From Chloroflexota bacterium (GTDB lineage: Bacteria; Chloroflexota; UBA5177; JANWHV01), in NCBI GenBank assembly GCA_028287725.1, contig JAQBPC010000121.1, forward strand, positions 1 to 7,428: a DNA stretch of 7,428 nucleotides. Direction: 5' to 3'. The notes beneath the pieces are model-generated. The model did not search any database and had not been told where the DNA came from. It saw only the letters and a list, made by a program, of their open reading frames with translations. The position numbers and the translations under genes were made by a program. Shown here piece after piece: positions 1 through 6,267 of this stretch (the stretch's first letter is position 1; each line of letters opens with the position of its first letter).

Positions 1-1881
1 CTTGGTCGTCGCCTCGGCCCACGATTGTCGGGGCGCAGGGTACAAGCGCAGCTCGCCGTTCGCCAACAACGGAAGGGCGCCGGCGGACTTGCTGCCGGTC
101 CAGCCTTGGCGATTATCGAGAAAATGCTCGTTGACCAAAGGTTGCTTCGTGCCAAGCGCATCAACCGTCAAGCCGTCACACACGATTTTTACGCCCGGCG
201 CCGCGACGATTCCCACTCGACCTGCCGGCGCCTTGCTAAAGGCTGGAATGATTGCCGCCATACGCTGACCGTTGATCGTGGCAATGAAGGTGCCAGGTTG
301 CGTTCCCTTTCCCGGGATCATCGTAAGCTGGAGCTCGTTCGGCGAGTTGTGGCCAAGCCGCACCGCGAGCGCTTGCCGCCAGGGAACGAGCAAGGTCGAT
401 TTACCGCCCTGATTTCTCACGACTGACCACTGCCCGGTCCCGCGAATCAGGAGCTCAATGTTATCCCAAGCGGCAAGTGGTTGGTCTGCTGCCATGATGC
501 CGTACGGCGAGTTTGCCGGGCCGCCTATCTGCCTTAAGATTGCACGGAGCGTAAAGCCATCCAGGCCCGTGCTGTAGGCGAGGCGCGCGGCCTTCGCGGG
601 AATCGCGGCCGCCGTGTTGTTAATCCAGAGCGCGCCGCCGCTACGGTAGACTGTCTTGCCGCTTGGCCAGATACTACTGGGCCGAATGAAGGACTCGGCG
701 ATCGGGATGGTGTGCGCCGGAGGCGGCGCGCCAGGTACCACGGTCGCCAGGGGAGCGCGCGGTTCGGTCGCGATATTTGTCGGGTTATGGAGCAGCAGGA
801 ACCCGGCGATGGCGACGATAATGAGGATGAGCACACCAAGTATTGGCCACATTGGCCGGCTCTCCCCGGGCTCGACGGCGGTACGCGACGAGTGGGATAT
901 GGTTGGAGGTGGTGTGCCGAGTAATGGCGCCAGGGTTGCCTGCATCGCCACGGCAGAGGGATAGCGGAGACCAGGCTCGATCGCCACTGCCCGGTTCACC
1001 ATTTCGGCTACACCGACGCTTACTCGGGGAGCCAGCATGCGTACGGGCAGAAATGGCTGGTCAGGTTCGTTGACGCCGCCAAACACGTTACGGCCGGTAA
1101 GCATCGCGTGGAGTGTCGCGCCAAGGCCATAGATGTCGTCGCGAGGCCCAGGGCCAGTCCGTGCCTCGGTCTTCCCGGGCTTCGCTGCGACAGTGGCGTG
1201 AGATCGCAGCAATGCAGGGGACGACTGGCCCGGCAACATCAGGTATGGCCGGAGGCCGAGTCGAGGCGCCAGACCGTAGCCGATCACGCAGGGCAACCCA
1301 TCGGCCCGCATCATCACATGCGAAGGCAGGATTTCTCCATGCGTGAACGGCGGGTGCCGCTCCTCCAGATACTCAAGCAGGCTCACAAGATAGCTCATCC
1401 AGCCTCGTACCTGCGGTTCGGGGAATCCCTGACCGCGCTGAAGTAACGCCGTCTGTAGATTCTGGCCCGGCAACAGGCTCATGACCAGGTAATGTCGAGC
1501 GTTCTCCGTAAAGCCGCCATACACCTCGGGCAGGCAAGGATGCTTCAGGTGCTCGAGGCTCTTCACTTCATGCGCAAACCGAGCCGCGAGAGCCGTACGA
1601 TCCGCGCTGCTAGCGCCTGCAGGCGGGAGTAACTCCTTGATGGCTATATCGCGCTTCCGCCGCGCGTCCCGCGCACTGTACACGGCGCCGGTATTGCTGG
1701 TGCTCAGGATCGCGGCTATACGATAGGTGCGATGCAGCAGAAAACCCTCCGCGTATGGGGTCCCCGGCTGCCCGCAGGTCACGCAGAACGGCTGACCTTC
1801 GCTGGTCACCGCCCCGCAAAACGGGCAAGCGGCCAGCTCGTTCGGTGTGGTAGCAACTTCCGGAAGCTCGGCAGTACTCAT
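1..1881 (-). CDS. Membrane-anchored zinc-ribbon Ser/Thr pseudokinase, 3'-partial
   Basis: I translated this reading frame by hand. It is open from an ATG at 1881-1879 to the left edge: 627 codons with no stop, and the C-terminus lies outside the window. An in-frame stop at 1911-1909 limits the start to this ATG or the GTG just before it, and a GGAG seven bases upstream favours the ATG. Residues 19-37 form a zinc ribbon (CPFC and CVTC pairs). Residues about 50-322 have a kinase fold: a degenerate glycine loop (TSNTGAVY, 61-68), the ATP-anchoring lysine (IAIKE, K82), the helix-C glutamate (E105), the helix-F aspartate (RDDIYGLGATL, D249) and R306. The catalytic loop reads HGEILPSH (181-188) instead of HRDxKPxN, DFG is GYG (201-203), and no APE motif is visible. 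Catalysis is therefore unlikely and a sensing or scaffold role is inferred. A transmembrane helix spans about 345-364. The rest should be extracellular: a beta-rich domain (about 395-577) and the start of a second copy (about 583 on). The kinase fold, zinc ribbon and membrane helix are clear; the ligand and partners are unknown. Confidence 0.88.
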   Translation of the reverse strand, partial: MSTAELPEVATTPNELAACPFCGAVTSEGQPFCVTCGQPGTPYAEGFLLHRTYRIAAILSTSNTGAVYSARDARRKRDIAIKELLPPAGASSADRTALAARFAHEVKSLEHLKHPCLPEVYGGFTENARHYLVMSLLPGQNLQTALLQRGQGFPEPQVRGWMSYLVSLLEYLEERHPPFTHGEILPSHVMMRADGLPCVIGYGLAPRLGLRPYLMLPGQSSPALLRSHATVAAKPGKTEARTGPGPRDDIYGLGATLHAMLTGRNVFGGVNEPDQPFLPVRMLAPRVSVGVAEMVNRAVAIEPGLRYPSAVAMQATLAPLLGTPPPTISHSSRTAVEPGESRPMWPILGVLILIIVAIAGFLLLHNPTNIATEPRAPLATVVPGAPPPAHTIPIAESFIRPSSIWPSGKTVYRSGGALWINNTAAAIPAKAARLAYSTGLDGFTLRAILRQIGGPANSPYGIMAADQPLAAWDNIELLIRGTGQWSVVRNQGGKSTLLVPWRQALAVRLGHNSPNELQLTMIPGKGTQPGTFIATINGQRMAAIIPAFSKAPAGRVGIVAAPGVKIVCDGLTVDALGTKQPLVNEHFLDNRQGWTGSKSAGALPLLANGELRLYPAPRQSWAEATTK

Positions 1882-1888
1882 CACTTTA

Positions 1889-1892
1889 CTCC
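1889..1892 (-). promoter_or_regulatory. Ribosome binding site of the pseudokinase gene
   Basis: On the minus strand GGAG sits seven bases before the ATG at 1881. The GTG three bases upstream of that ATG would be only four bases from GGAG, so this site supports the ATG as the start. Confidence 0.7.
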
Positions 1893-2082
1893 GGGCCCAG
1901 TGCAGCTGTCAGAGAGGAGGCACAGGCATGCGGGTAACGTGGAGATTGGTAGGGTCAGCCCACGAGCCTGACGCCCGGTTGTCGTTGGCAGGGGCTCTTT
2001 CACAGCGCACACCCTTCCGAACCGCGGCACCACGGCGGCGGTACTCAATCCGCCCCACGGTATCACCCGTGCTATAGCTTCT

Positions 2083-2110
2083 ATCCTAGCGGGCGTACGA
2101 CGCCTGTCAA
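2083..2110 (-). promoter_or_regulatory. Sigma-70-type promoter for the pseudokinase gene
   Basis: Read on the minus strand, a perfect -35 hexamer TTGACA (2110-2105) is followed after a 16-base spacer by TAGGAT (2088-2083), four of six matches to the -10 consensus. Transcription would start near 2076, next to the 8-bp palindrome GCTATAGC (2071-2078), leaving a leader of about 195 nt before the ATG at 1881. The spacer holds an inverted repeat (2092-2104, GGCGT and ACGCC around three bases), a plausible operator position. The sigma factor encoded next door has intact -10 and -35 recognition regions and could read such a promoter; that link is an inference. Confidence 0.6.
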
Positions 2111-2448
2111 GCGGAAGCATTAGCTATTCCCAGATCGAGTGACTTCCTCGAATACGTGCAGGACCAATCTCCTCTACCTACGTACACGATCAACCGTGGC
2201 TGCGCTGGAACAGGACCAGCCATACGCAAAGCGACATTATGGCGTCGTTGACGACCCCTTCGGCAGGCGCATGGCATGGGTTCCTTCCGATAGCACACTG
2301 TTACCGTAGATATGGTAATGGTAGGCACGATAGTCGGAGTACGCCACATCAGCCCATCCGCGAGCTCGCCGTACGGTCAAATGCTTGCGGATGCCATGTG
2401 TGTAACGGCCACGCTCCTGATGCTGCCAGGCATCGCCACCCTCATCAC

Positions 2449-2473
2449 TGATCGCATTTCGCGATCATTTTCT
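2449..2473 (+). terminator. Short hairpin followed by a T-run
   Basis: TGATCGC (2449-2455) and GCGATCA (2461-2467) form a perfect 7-bp stem around the loop ATTTC, followed directly by TTTTCT. The shape is that of a weak intrinsic terminator or attenuator on the plus strand. It lies about 155 bases upstream of the sigma start and no gene ends just before it. It may therefore act on a leader transcript of the sigma gene or be a protein-binding palindrome. The stem is short, so confidence is low. Confidence 0.3.
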
Positions 2474-2613
2474 ACTCTTCACGCCCCAAAAACCTCGATG
2501 GCCTGCGTTTAAGGGTATGACACGAGGCGGCTGGGCCGTCGGGAATGGGTCCTAAAGTACGCGGTAAACCCCCGGCGACAACCTGGTACCGCTGCAAAGA
2601 AGCCACATACGAG

Positions 2614-2620
2614 GGAAGGA
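2614..2620 (+). promoter_or_regulatory. Ribosome binding site of the sigma-factor gene
   Basis: GGAAGGA ends six bases before the ATG at 2627 and directly abuts an in-frame TTG at 2621. The spacing favours the ATG. If TTG were used, the more distal GAGGG (2611-2615) would have to serve instead. The two starts differ by only two residues. Confidence 0.65.
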
Positions 2621-2626
2621 TTGGCC

Positions 2627-4489
2627 ATGATAGGGTGCTCTCCCATCGACTGCCTGGCAGATATCGACAAAGACCTTGCTGCAAGTAGCCCTCAGATGGA
2701 GATGTTGCGCGTCGACAAGATCGACGGCACGTCCGTCACCGACGCTGCCGCGCAGGCCATGAAGCAGGCACAGCAACGGCGGATTCGTCCGGCGATTACC
2801 AGCCGGACGCCCCATGCAAGCTCACTTCCGCATGCCGGCAACTCCTCGGCAACGCCTGCGGAGGCCACCTTGCCCCTGGCACGCGAAGAACATGAAAGCG
2901 CAGCAAGTGCCTACGATCCGACAGCCGACGACGTGCGCTTGTACCTCCGACAAATTGGCCGGGTTCAGCTCCTTAGCGCTGCTGAGGAGCGCGACGTCGC
3001 CATGGCGGTCCGTGACGGCTCCGGCGAGGCTGCGCGGGCACAACAAGATTTAGCTACACGCATCCGCTTGCATCGACTAGTCCAGGACGTTCCCCAGGAG
3101 CTTCGAGATAGCGTTCGCGAATGGGCGCCAGTACTTGACCTCGGCGAAAGTGCCATGATGGAACACATCAACCAGCTCGTGTGCTTGGTTGATGCTGGAG
3201 ATTCGCGTGTCCGGATGGCCTTTTCCACGCTGGCGGCCCGCATGCGCCTCACCGAACTGGGTCACACGGAAGCCGTTGGAGAGTTGCTCCGCTTGATCGA
3301 CCAAAGCGACTCCCAGGTAATTCAGGCGCTCAGCACGCTCTTCGACGCTGCCGGGTTTACACGCCCGACCGCTGCTCAGATTATCGTCCGGATACAGCGT
3401 TTGATCACGGTGACGAAAGCGAACGCGCAGACGGCCGCGCGGAACAATACGCTCACCGAAGCAGCATCGGGCATGGGCGAACCCTGTGAGGCTGAAGTCG
3501 ATGCCGATCAAAGTGAGGCCGGCAGCGCGGGCTGGTCGGTCAAATTGGCGGACGAGCCCGTGGTGAGCTCGGCTGCCTGCCAGGCGTTGATCGCATTGCT
3601 CTACCTTGGCCATCCGGAAGCCAGGGCCCTATGGGAGACATATGCCAAAGCAGGCGACGCCTCGCACCTTGAGGCTACGCTGGCGGACCGCCTTGATTGT
3701 GACATGCAGCATGCCGCCGCGATTCTGGACGGCTGGCATGTCGATCAAGCGCAGATTACGCGCGGTCACACCGCACGGCATAAGCTCGCCGAGGCAAACC
3801 TGCGGCTGGTCGTGAGCGTAGCAAAGCGCTTCCAGGGACGCGGCGTGCAGCTGCTTGACCTCATTCAGGAGGGGAACCTTGGTCTCCTCCGTGCCACTGA
3901 GAAGTATGATCCGAGGAGGGGATTCCGCTTCAGCACCTATGCCAGCTGGTGGATTCGGCAATACGTCTCCCGCGCGGTCGCCGAACAGGCGCGCACCATC
4001 CGTCTCCCGGTCCATGTCGTGGACCAGTTTCATCGTATGAGCCGGATAGCGCACGAGCTTGTCCAGGAGCTTGGCCGCGAACCGACCCACATGGAAATTG
4101 CCAGTAAAGCCGACCTGCCCCTTGCAAAGGTGCTCGAAATACTACGAGTCGTGGAAGATCCGGTTTCGCTCGATACGCCGGTAGGCGACGATGATAGTGG
4201 TAGCCTGGGCGACTTCATCGAGGATACGTCGACCACTCGCCCAACGGATGCCGCTTCTCAAGAACAGCTCACGCAGAGTATCCTCTCGGCGCTGTCGGTT
4301 CTCACGGAGCGTGAGCGCACTGTGCTGACGTTACGGTACGGTTTCGCGGATAGCCGTATCCATACGCTGGAGGAGATCGCACGGCAGTTCCGGGTGACCC
4401 GCGAACGAATTCGGCAAATCGAGGTTCGCTGCATCCGTAAGCTGCGCCACACCTCGCACACGCAGCTCCTGCAAGATTACGTGTGCTAA
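2627..4489 (+). CDS. RpoD/SigA-like sigma-70 factor with helical-repeat insert
   Basis: This 620-aa protein is a sigma-70 factor that directs RNA polymerase to promoters. Residues about 96-131 match region 1.2 (DVRLYLRQIG, LSAAEERDVA). Region 2 spans about 386-457, with ANLRLVVSVAK, DLIQEGNLGLLRA and the -10-reading FSTYASWWIRQ. Region 3 follows to about 535 and includes the finger GDDDSGSLGDFIED (520-533). Region 4 (about 547-608) ends in the -35-reading helix VTRERIRQIE. These motifs closely match primary sigma factors, so consensus-type promoters are the expected targets. There is no recognisable region 1.1, only about 95 divergent residues. A long insert (about 135-380) lies where RpoD proteins have their non-conserved region. 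It includes two 36-residue-spaced HEAT-like repeats (from 179 and from 215). The gene converges on the S8 peptidase gene, with a large palindrome between them. It may be the housekeeping factor or a primary-like (group 2) paralogue; one gene alone cannot decide, so no symbol is given. Confidence 0.93.
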   Translation: MIGCSPIDCLADIDKDLAASSPQMEMLRVDKIDGTSVTDAAAQAMKQAQQRRIRPAITSRTPHASSLPHAGNSSATPAEATLPLAREEHESAASAYDPTADDVRLYLRQIGRVQLLSAAEERDVAMAVRDGSGEAARAQQDLATRIRLHRLVQDVPQELRDSVREWAPVLDLGESAMMEHINQLVCLVDAGDSRVRMAFSTLAARMRLTELGHTEAVGELLRLIDQSDSQVIQALSTLFDAAGFTRPTAAQIIVRIQRLITVTKANAQTAARNNTLTEAASGMGEPCEAEVDADQSEAGSAGWSVKLADEPVVSSAACQALIALLYLGHPEARALWETYAKAGDASHLEATLADRLDCDMQHAAAILDGWHVDQAQITRGHTARHKLAEANLRLVVSVAKRFQGRGVQLLDLIQEGNLGLLRATEKYDPRRGFRFSTYASWWIRQYVSRAVAEQARTIRLPVHVVDQFHRMSRIAHELVQELGREPTHMEIASKADLPLAKVLEILRVVEDPVSLDTPVGDDDSGSLGDFIEDTSTTRPTDAASQEQLTQSILSALSVLTERERTVLTLRYGFADSRIHTLEEIARQFRVTRERIRQIEVRCIRKLRHTSHTQLLQDYVC

Positions 4490-4499
4490 TCTTTGTCTG

Positions 4500-4561
4500 T
4501 CCGCAAGCCACGCACCTGAGTGGAGGCAGCGCTGCCTCCACTCAGGTGCGTGGCTTGCGGA
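4500..4561. terminator. Perfect 62-bp palindrome, likely bidirectional terminator
   Basis: The arms 4500-4530 and 4531-4561 are exact reverse complements with no unpaired centre; the centre reads GGCAGCGCTGCC. The element starts 10 bases after the sigma stop codon and ends one base before the S8 peptidase stop codon (minus strand, 4565-4563), so it fills the gap between convergent genes. Either transcript would fold into a stem of up to about 29 bp, which fits a shared terminator. The following T-tracts are poor on both sides (ATTTATTGGG on plus, ACAAAGATTAGC on minus). A mobile or repeated palindromic element is therefore a real alternative. Confidence 0.7.
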
Positions 4562-4562
4562 T

Positions 4563-6218
4563 TTATTGGGTTTGGGTCACTGCCACGTACGGGCAGCCAA
4601 GCGCGGGGTCGGTCGTGGCCGGCGGCTCGGCCATGTCGAGAATGCTGGTCATCACCTGGCGGGGCGTCATGCGGGGCACACGCGGATCGGCTTTCCGTGC
4701 CAATTCATTCCTGGCAAGGACGTTCGCCGCGATGCCGCTGATTACCGGCGTGGCAAACGATGTGCCCGACCAATAGACCCAGCCCGACGTGTTGGGCTTG
4801 CCCGGGCCGTCCGCGCTTGGGACTTCAGTGTGGGTAAACAAACCGACCATTCCGTCCCGAGGATCGCCGCCGGCCGGCACCACTGCCACGTTATGTTTGT
4901 GATCCAGATCTCCCTGGCCGCCGTATGTTGCCACGCAGTTACCGGTCGGAGGGATATCCGCGCGGTTGGAGTACGCCGCGATCTTCCCCTCGCGGTTGGT
5001 CGCCACCACGCAGATAACGCCGTCGTAATCGGCGGGTAAGCGGGGCTGCGGATGCAAGCCATTGGCACGCACGCTTCGCGTACGCCCTGTGAGCGCATCG
5101 TTGCCGGCGGCCGCCACGATCACCGCTCCGGCATCGAGCAGCAGAGCGACCCGCTGATGCACCCCCTCATCCAAGGCCTCGAGCAAGTTAGCTCGGTGCC
5201 CTGAGGTGACGCCTGCTGGGGCTCTCGTGCCTTCGAACCAATGGTCCCAGAGGTCCGTCCCGGGCGGAATGCATAAATACATGCTCATATTCACCACCAC
5301 GCGCCGGCCAGAATGTGTCAGCGCAAGGCAATAGTCGAGCGCTTCGAACAACAGGTGCGTGTGGCCGACACCGGCGTCGTCGAGAATATGCAGCAGGTGG
5401 ATTTCGGCAGGCGGCGCGATGCGATGGATCACGCCTGCCACGAACAGTCCGTGGTCCGCCTCATTGGTCTGCCGCTTGGACGGTACATCGTTCGGGGGCG
5501 TAAACCGATTCCAATCGGTGATTACGCCATCCTTGGCAATGTCCTGCAGCAAGGCGTTGTCCTGAAACTGGGCGCGCTTCGCAGCAGCTTGCAGATCGTG
5601 GCGCCCGGGGAAGCTATCGAGTACCGCGACTACCACTCGCTCGTCGGGCGCGATGGGCATGGTGTCCGTCCAGGCGCCCATTGCCGGCACCTTGATCGGC
5701 CAGCCACCCGCGGGCGCCGGGTCCGGGAGGGTGCCCGGACCGCCAACCCCGGCGCCACTACCTTTGGAGCTGCTGATAATCCAGTTTGGCGTCGCGGAAC
5801 TGACGACGATCCCCTCATGCTGCAAGTTATGGAGGTTTGCATTGATTTTGTCCGCGGCCTCCTTGATGTGGTCCCGGCGGGCCTTCGCGCCTTCAGGCTT
5901 CGTGGCACGAACGCGCAAGGTGAGCGGCACGCCGGCGAGATGGGGGTGTCGTACCTCGTCGCCCTGCCTCGCCGGCGGTTCGACGATTTGTATGTCGATA
6001 TCACCGGCAAGCGCCGTACTACGCTGGAGTAAGTGTTGCACCCGTGCATCGTCACGCCTCGGCCGTGCTGTCGTATCCACGAACGTCAGCAGTAGCTCGT
6101 CCGGCATATACACATGTTCTTGTTCGCCACGGCGCTTCCGCGGTTGCCTGGTTTCGCCGTCGCCCGTTTTTGCCGCGCTCACGCCGCCAAGGCTGCCCTC
6201 AGTGCTTGCCACGCTCAC
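4563..6218 (-). CDS. S8 subtilisin-like serine peptidase, probably cytosolic
   Basis: The 551-aa product has a complete subtilase triad: Asp201 (VVVAVLDSFPG), His256 (ADHGLFVAGV) and Ser487 (SGTSFATP). The oxyanion-hole Asn is N373 (AAAGND). Residues about 36-150 look like a subtilase prodomain: a beta strand at ELLLTF, charged helices, and a closing VVSSATPNWIISS. A Gly/Pro-rich linker (about 152-172) follows, then the catalytic domain from about 190 to 530. The N-terminus is polar and basic (QPRKRRGEQE), with no signal peptide or membrane segment, so an intracellular location is inferred. The start is a GTG. An in-frame GTG at 6212 is also possible and lies at a better distance (9 nt) from the AGAGAGGA at 6221-6228. 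A six-codon frame MVKRGR (ATG at 6235) ends in a TGA overlapping the first GTG and might couple translation. The gene lies 49 bp downstream of the CHAT protease gene on the same strand, so co-transcription is likely. Substrates are unknown; activation by, or action with, the CHAT protein is a hypothesis. Confidence 0.92.
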   Translation of the reverse strand: MSVASTEGSLGGVSAAKTGDGETRQPRKRRGEQEHVYMPDELLLTFVDTTARPRRDDARVQHLLQRSTALAGDIDIQIVEPPARQGDEVRHPHLAGVPLTLRVRATKPEGAKARRDHIKEAADKINANLHNLQHEGIVVSSATPNWIISSSKGSGAGVGGPGTLPDPAPAGGWPIKVPAMGAWTDTMPIAPDERVVVAVLDSFPGRHDLQAAAKRAQFQDNALLQDIAKDGVITDWNRFTPPNDVPSKRQTNEADHGLFVAGVIHRIAPPAEIHLLHILDDAGVGHTHLLFEALDYCLALTHSGRRVVVNMSMYLCIPPGTDLWDHWFEGTRAPAGVTSGHRANLLEALDEGVHQRVALLLDAGAVIVAAAGNDALTGRTRSVRANGLHPQPRLPADYDGVICVVATNREGKIAAYSNRADIPPTGNCVATYGGQGDLDHKHNVAVVPAGGDPRDGMVGLFTHTEVPSADGPGKPNTSGWVYWSGTSFATPVISGIAANVLARNELARKADPRVPRMTPRQVMTSILDMAEPPATTDPALGCPYVAVTQTQ

Positions 6219-6220
6219 CG

Positions 6221-6228
6221 TCCTCTCT
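6221..6228 (-). promoter_or_regulatory. Ribosome binding site of the S8 peptidase gene
   Basis: On the minus strand AGAGAGGA precedes the GTG at 6218 by only two bases and the GTG at 6212 by eight. This makes 6212 a credible alternative start; the protein differs by two residues. Confidence 0.5.
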
Positions 6229-6235
6229 TGACCAT

Positions 6236-6255
6236 GGCGACAGCAGTCTGCCGCC
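6236..6255 (-). promoter_or_regulatory. Intercistronic RNA hairpin between CHAT and S8 genes
   Basis: In the minus-strand transcript GGCGGCAG pairs with CTGTCGCC around the loop ACTG, an 8-bp stem with one G-U wobble. On the plus strand the same position would be an A-C mismatch, so the structure fits RNA of the gene-sense strand better. There is no T-run, so it is not a standard terminator. It lies between the CHAT stop and the S8 ribosome binding site and could set relative expression or mRNA stability. Confidence 0.4.
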
Positions 6256-6267
6256 CGTTGCTCCCTA

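Larger units (their letters stand above)
1882..2626. other. Divergent intergenic region, no convincing gene
   Basis: These roughly 745 bases separate the divergently transcribed pseudokinase and sigma-factor genes. Base composition is visibly lower in GC than in the flanking genes (about 47% in the 60 bases from 2281). It contains the pseudokinase promoter and leader. The leader has a small hairpin at 1952-1976, with GTCAG pairing CTGAC. Toward the sigma gene are an inverted repeat TTACC-N8-GGTAA (2301-2318), two abutting 8-bp palindromes (CGAGCTCG 2361-2368 and CCGTACGG 2369-2376), and a 7-bp hairpin at 2449-2467. I could not find a plus-strand promoter with two good hexamers for the sigma gene. 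Short open frames here lack ribosome binding sites or recognisable protein character, apart from one weak case listed among the rejected items. Confidence 0.6.

Noticed and set aside
1..1446. Several plus-strand open frames of 70-133 codons across the left part of the window
   Set aside because: They all lie opposite the continuous minus-strand pseudokinase frame, which has clear domain structure.
1..1881. Possibility that the pseudokinase gene is frameshifted or a pseudogene
   Set aside because: Codon-by-codon reading shows no in-frame stop over 627 codons and the domain order is continuous, so the missing catalytic residues are substitutions and not a reading-frame artefact.
1928..2077. 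A 49-codon plus-strand frame preceded by GAGGAGG
   Set aside because: The upstream purine run resembles a ribosome binding site, but the peptide is Arg/Pro-rich without recognisable character and it overlaps the pseudokinase leader in antisense.
2248..2276. TTGACG at 2248-2253 as a plus-strand -35 element for the sigma gene
   Set aside because: The expected -10 position reads ATGGCA, and the site is far (about 350 bases) from the start codon.
2312..2512. A 66-codon plus-strand frame with a hydrophobic stretch, possible small membrane protein
   Set aside because: There is no ribosome binding site, the hydrophobic stretch is short, and it runs through the palindromes and the hairpin at 2449-2467. 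Not supported without conservation data.
3077..3613. A 178-codon minus-strand open frame opposite the sigma gene
   Set aside because: It is antisense to the sigma insert and has no recognisable motif or ribosome binding site; a shadow of the real gene.
5313..6032. A 239-codon plus-strand open frame opposite the S8 peptidase gene
   Set aside because: It is fully antisense to a gene with a complete catalytic triad, has no recognisable domain, and long antisense frames are expected in GC-rich coding DNA.
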